Positions 5,339 through 5,436 of a DNA stretch of 5,436 nt are shown piece by piece; the stretch's first letter is position 1, and every line of letters begins with the position of its first letter. Below the pieces are notes generated by a model. The model saw only the letters and a list, made by a program, of their open reading frames with translations, had not been told where the DNA came from and ran no database searches. Source of the stretch: Vulcanimicrobiota bacterium (lineage in GTDB: Bacteria > Eremiobacterota > Eremiobacteria > Baltobacterales > Baltobacteraceae); contig JAQBPL010000182.1 in NCBI GenBank assembly GCA_028287545.1, positions 1-5,436 of the forward strand. Direction: 5' to 3'. Made by a program: the position numbers and the translations under genes.

Positions 5339-5436
5339 ATGCAGGTCCACGTCTCGAACGACGCCGCGGCGTCGGTGGCGAGCGGCGCGCTCGTCGTACC
5401 GGTTTTTGCGGGCGGCGCCGTCGACGGCGTTGCGGC
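5339..5436 (+). CDS. Probable leucyl aminopeptidase (peptidase M17), N-terminal fragment
   Basis: An ATG at 5339 preceded by a strong GGAGGA Shine-Dalgarno (5329-5334, four bases from the start) opens a frame that runs off the right edge after 32 codons. The peptide begins MQVHVSNDAAASVASG and continues with ALVVPVFAGG. A short beta strand followed by 'D(A)LVVPVFEGG' is characteristic of the N-terminal domain of M17 leucyl aminopeptidases (PepA), hexameric two-metal enzymes that release N-terminal residues from peptides. The catalytic C-terminal domain lies outside the window, so the call rests on this short opening only. It is divergent from purM. Confidence 0.65.
   Translation, partial: MQVHVSNDAAASVASGALVVPVFAGGAVDGVA

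Noticed and set aside
1..5436. CRISPR array, tRNA or rRNA genes, riboswitch
   Set aside because: No regularly spaced direct repeats, cloverleaf-like segments or conserved aptamer cores were recognised. Purine riboswitch cores were not seen ahead of purM.

Overview
This is a high-GC bacterial window that is densely coded. It holds two housekeeping gene groups, a transporter gene and the edge of an insertion sequence. No 16S or other taxonomic marker is present. High GC, GTG/TTG starts, a CCTGAGCTTGTCGAAGG-type dispersed repeat and the gene mix would fit an uncultured high-GC phylum such as Eremiobacterota/Vulcanimicrobiota (WPS-2). That placement is a low-confidence impression.

Layout from left to right. 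Positions 1-120 look like the end of an IS3-family insertion sequence pointing off the left edge, with the first 22 codons of its orfA-like transposase on the minus strand. Positions 142-1314 (minus) encode an MFS transporter of the YnfM/AraJ-like drug or metabolite efflux type. A 133-bp divergent gap follows and contains a REP-like palindromic repeat. tsaD (t6A tRNA modification) occupies 1448-2449 (plus). It converges on a minus-strand block that runs right to left: purM (4215-5255), a GNAT-PurN fusion (3078-4202) and a cytoplasmic DsbA-like thiol oxidoreductase (2468-3019). At the right edge, divergent from purM, begins a probable leucyl aminopeptidase (peptidase family M17) at 5339.

purM and purN encode neighbouring activities of de novo purine synthesis. 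PurN makes FGAR from GAR and formyl-THF, and PurM makes AIR from FGAM. Here they form a tight two-gene operon with a 12-bp gap. The unusual point is that PurN carries an N-terminal GNAT acetyltransferase domain with almost no linker. Its catalytic Asn/His/Asp are retained, but about 17 extra residues lie between the His and the Asp. The purM stop codon is in frame with the fusion gene, only four sense codons ahead of its ATG. A strong hairpin (10-11 bp stem) separates purN from the DsbA-like gene and helps fix the start of the latter.

No tRNA, rRNA or CRISPR array was seen, and no gene-free stretch exceeds 300 bases. The best leads are the GNAT-PurN fusion, the purN/dsbA hairpin, the fold-back structure at the IS end, and the palindromes in the purM/pepA divergent gap.
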